A stretch of 32,459 bases of DNA from Scytonema sp. UIC 10036 (GTDB taxonomy: Bacteria; Cyanobacteriota; Cyanobacteriia; Cyanobacteriales; Nostocaceae). Location: NCBI RefSeq assembly GCF_009725235.1, contig NZ_WJFC01000153.1, positions 1-32,459 on the forward strand, read 5' to 3'. Positions 31,358-32,459 of the stretch are shown here, piece by piece. The notes under the pieces were generated by a model. That model did not search any database. It was not told the origin of the DNA and was given only the letters and a program-made list of their open reading frames with translations. The position numbers and the translations under genes are program-made. Within the stretch, counting starts at the first letter, position 1, and every line of letters begins with the position of its first letter.

Positions 31358-32161
31358 GTGAATAAAACTCCATTCCGTAAAAAGCCGCGTGTCGTCTCAT
31401 GGCAGGCGGTTTTCTCATTATTTATGTTCGTTTTTATGTACCTTCCTATACTGGTACTGACTTTCTATAGCTTCAACCAATCCCCCTACAGCGCAACCTG
31501 GCAAGGTTTCACTTTAGATTGGTATAACAGACTTTTCAATGATGAGCGTATTTTGTCAGCTTTACAAAACAGTTTGATAGTTGCACTTAGTGCTGTAGGT
31601 ATTTCTGCTGTATTAGGAACTTTGATGGCAGTGGGTTTGGGACGCTATCGATTTCCTGGTAAAACTCTCTATCGTGGGATTTCTTATCTGCCTTTGATTA
31701 TTCCTGATATTGCGATCGCAGTTGCCACTTTAGTCTTCCTTGCTGCCTTTGCGATTCCCCTCAGTATATGGACAATTGTGGCAGCTCATGTCGTGTTTTG
31801 TCTTGCCTATATTAGTCTTGTTGTCTCATCTCGACTCACCAACTTAGATCCCCATTTAGAAGAAGCAGCACTCGATTTAGGTGCAACACCCGTACAAGCC
31901 TTTATCAAAGTATTATTACCGCAATTAATGCCTGGTATTATTGCTGGTTGCTTGCTTGCTTTCATCCTGAGTTTAGATGATTTTATCATCGCTAGCTTCA
32001 CCGCCGGTAGCGGTTCCAACACTCTACCAATAGAAATCTTTAGCCGTATTAGAACCGGAGTTAAGCCAGATATCAATGCCCTCAGCGTGATTTTGATTGT
32101 CGTTTCTGCTTTGATTGCATTAATAGCTGAATTAATTCGTGCTTCTAGTGATAGAAAATAA
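31358..32161 (+). CDS. potC: ABC transporter permease, PotC-like (spermidine/putrescine type)
   Basis: A 267-aa inner-membrane permease with six predicted helices. The EAA loop that docks the ATPase is present: EEAALDLGATPVQAFIKVLL then PQLMPGI (about residues 168-194). DWYNRLFND and FILSLDDFIIASFTAG are typical of PotC. GTG 31358 is the start, without a strong Shine-Dalgarno. Neither potA, potB nor potD is adjacent in the window: the upstream gene faces away and repeats follow, so it is separated from its partners or they lie beyond the right edge. Confidence 0.88.
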   Translation: MNKTPFRKKPRVVSWQAVFSLFMFVFMYLPILVLTFYSFNQSPYSATWQGFTLDWYNRLFNDERILSALQNSLIVALSAVGISAVLGTLMAVGLGRYRFPGKTLYRGISYLPLIIPDIAIAVATLVFLAAFAIPLSIWTIVAAHVVFCLAYISLVVSSRLTNLDPHLEEAALDLGATPVQAFIKVLLPQLMPGIIAGCLLAFILSLDDFIIASFTAGSGSNTLPIEIFSRIRTGVKPDINALSVILIVVSALIALIAELIRASSDRK

Positions 32162-32167
32162 ATTTCG

Positions 32168-32238
32168 TTAGTGGTTAGTGGTTAGTGGTTAGTAGTCATT
32201 TGTTAGTGGTCACTGGTCACTGTTTACTGGTCACTGTT
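32168..32238. repeat. Mixed GTTAGTG and TCACTGG heptamer arrays
   Basis: Four GTTAGTG units (from about 32168) followed by TCACTGG units (about 32208-32238), joining the two heptamer families seen at 1-98 and 10348-10379. Confidence 0.85.
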
Positions 32239-32352
32239 ATGTTCAGAGTTAACTGTTTAAATTGTTTAGGTTAATTATTATTGATATAACGGAAATTTGT
32301 GAGCTTGCATTTGCATCTAAACTTAGGTAAATGCAAATCAACATAATTCAAA

Positions 32353-32459
32353 TACAGCAAATTTCAACCTGGTGAGGTACAAAAATTACCCCCCTCTGTC
32401 CCCCCTTACCAAGGGGGGATGAAAGGGGGGTGTACCTCATGAGACTGAGAAAGGCTATA
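32353..32459. repeat. C/G-rich palindromic dispersed repeat, copy 3 (inverted)
   Basis: Reverse orientation of copies 1 and 2: starts TACAGCAAATTTCAACC and ends GAGACTGAGAAAGGCTATA at the last base of the window. One core copy with the long C/G stem. Confidence 0.88.

Overview
The window looks like chromosome of a filamentous, heterocyst-type cyanobacterium (Nostocales). The evidence is frequent HIP1-type GCGATCGC octamers, several arrays of 7-bp tandem repeats (STRR), many short dispersed palindromic repeats, loose gene packing, and cyanobacterial families such as MoeB-rhodanese next to a JAMM protease, a RexT/thioredoxin pair and a VDGxRPI repeat protein. I see no rRNA, tRNA, CRISPR array or prophage.

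Layout. 1-3.1 kb: heptamer repeats, a Tat-exported beta-carbonic anhydrase, a C/G-rich palindromic repeat, and a two-gene ATPase + DUF4276 (TOPRIM-like) cassette. 3.2-6.2 kb: JAMM peptidase, MoeB/ThiF-rhodanese, an MFS transporter. 6.2-6.8 kb: a 185-bp MITE-like element flanked by a 9-bp direct repeat, and a 23-residue membrane peptide gene. 6.8-9.8 kb (minus): a Crp-like regulator followed by an ETR1-like sensor diguanylate cyclase. 10.3-13.6 kb: holB, a stand-alone cNMP-binding protein, an MscS channel, tmk. 13.7-16.1 kb (minus): a heptamer array, an NQO-like flavoprotein, an alpha/beta hydrolase, a terminator, and three overlapping small ORFs. 16.3-18 kb: a broken VDGxRPI repeat protein and decayed DNA. 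18-19.8 kb: a GHMP kinase and an N-truncated metallo-hydrolase-like ORF. 20.2-25.6 kb: a minus-strand run of redox and detoxification enzymes (thioredoxin, SDR, Old Yellow Enzyme, nitroreductase, methyltransferase, YfcG-like GST) headed by the divergent RexT/trxA promoter. 25.6-28 kb: decayed DNA and a solo TnpB element with a divergent small gene and terminal hairpins. 28.1-32.2 kb: a disordered basic protein, a GDSL esterase, a PEBP-like protein, a small acidic hypothetical, and a lone PotC-like permease. The window closes inside another copy of the C/G-rich repeat.

Three points stand out. (1) Dispersed repeats sit on the 3' ends of genes: at least five genes take their stop codon from a repeat (GGDEF sensor, holB, tmk, Old Yellow Enzyme, PEBP protein). 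In the Old Yellow Enzyme gene an element flanked by 27-bp direct repeats appears to have replaced the original stop. (2) The RexT/trxA intergenic region can be read at base level: a TTGACA-N17-TAATAT promoter has its -10 box inside a perfect 15-bp palindrome, the obvious operator. (3) Several small or accessory systems deserve testing: the ATPase/DUF4276 pair, the nested small ORFs near 16 kb, the 23-residue peptide, and the TnpB-linked small protein. All functions are inferred by reading the sequence; no database search was run.
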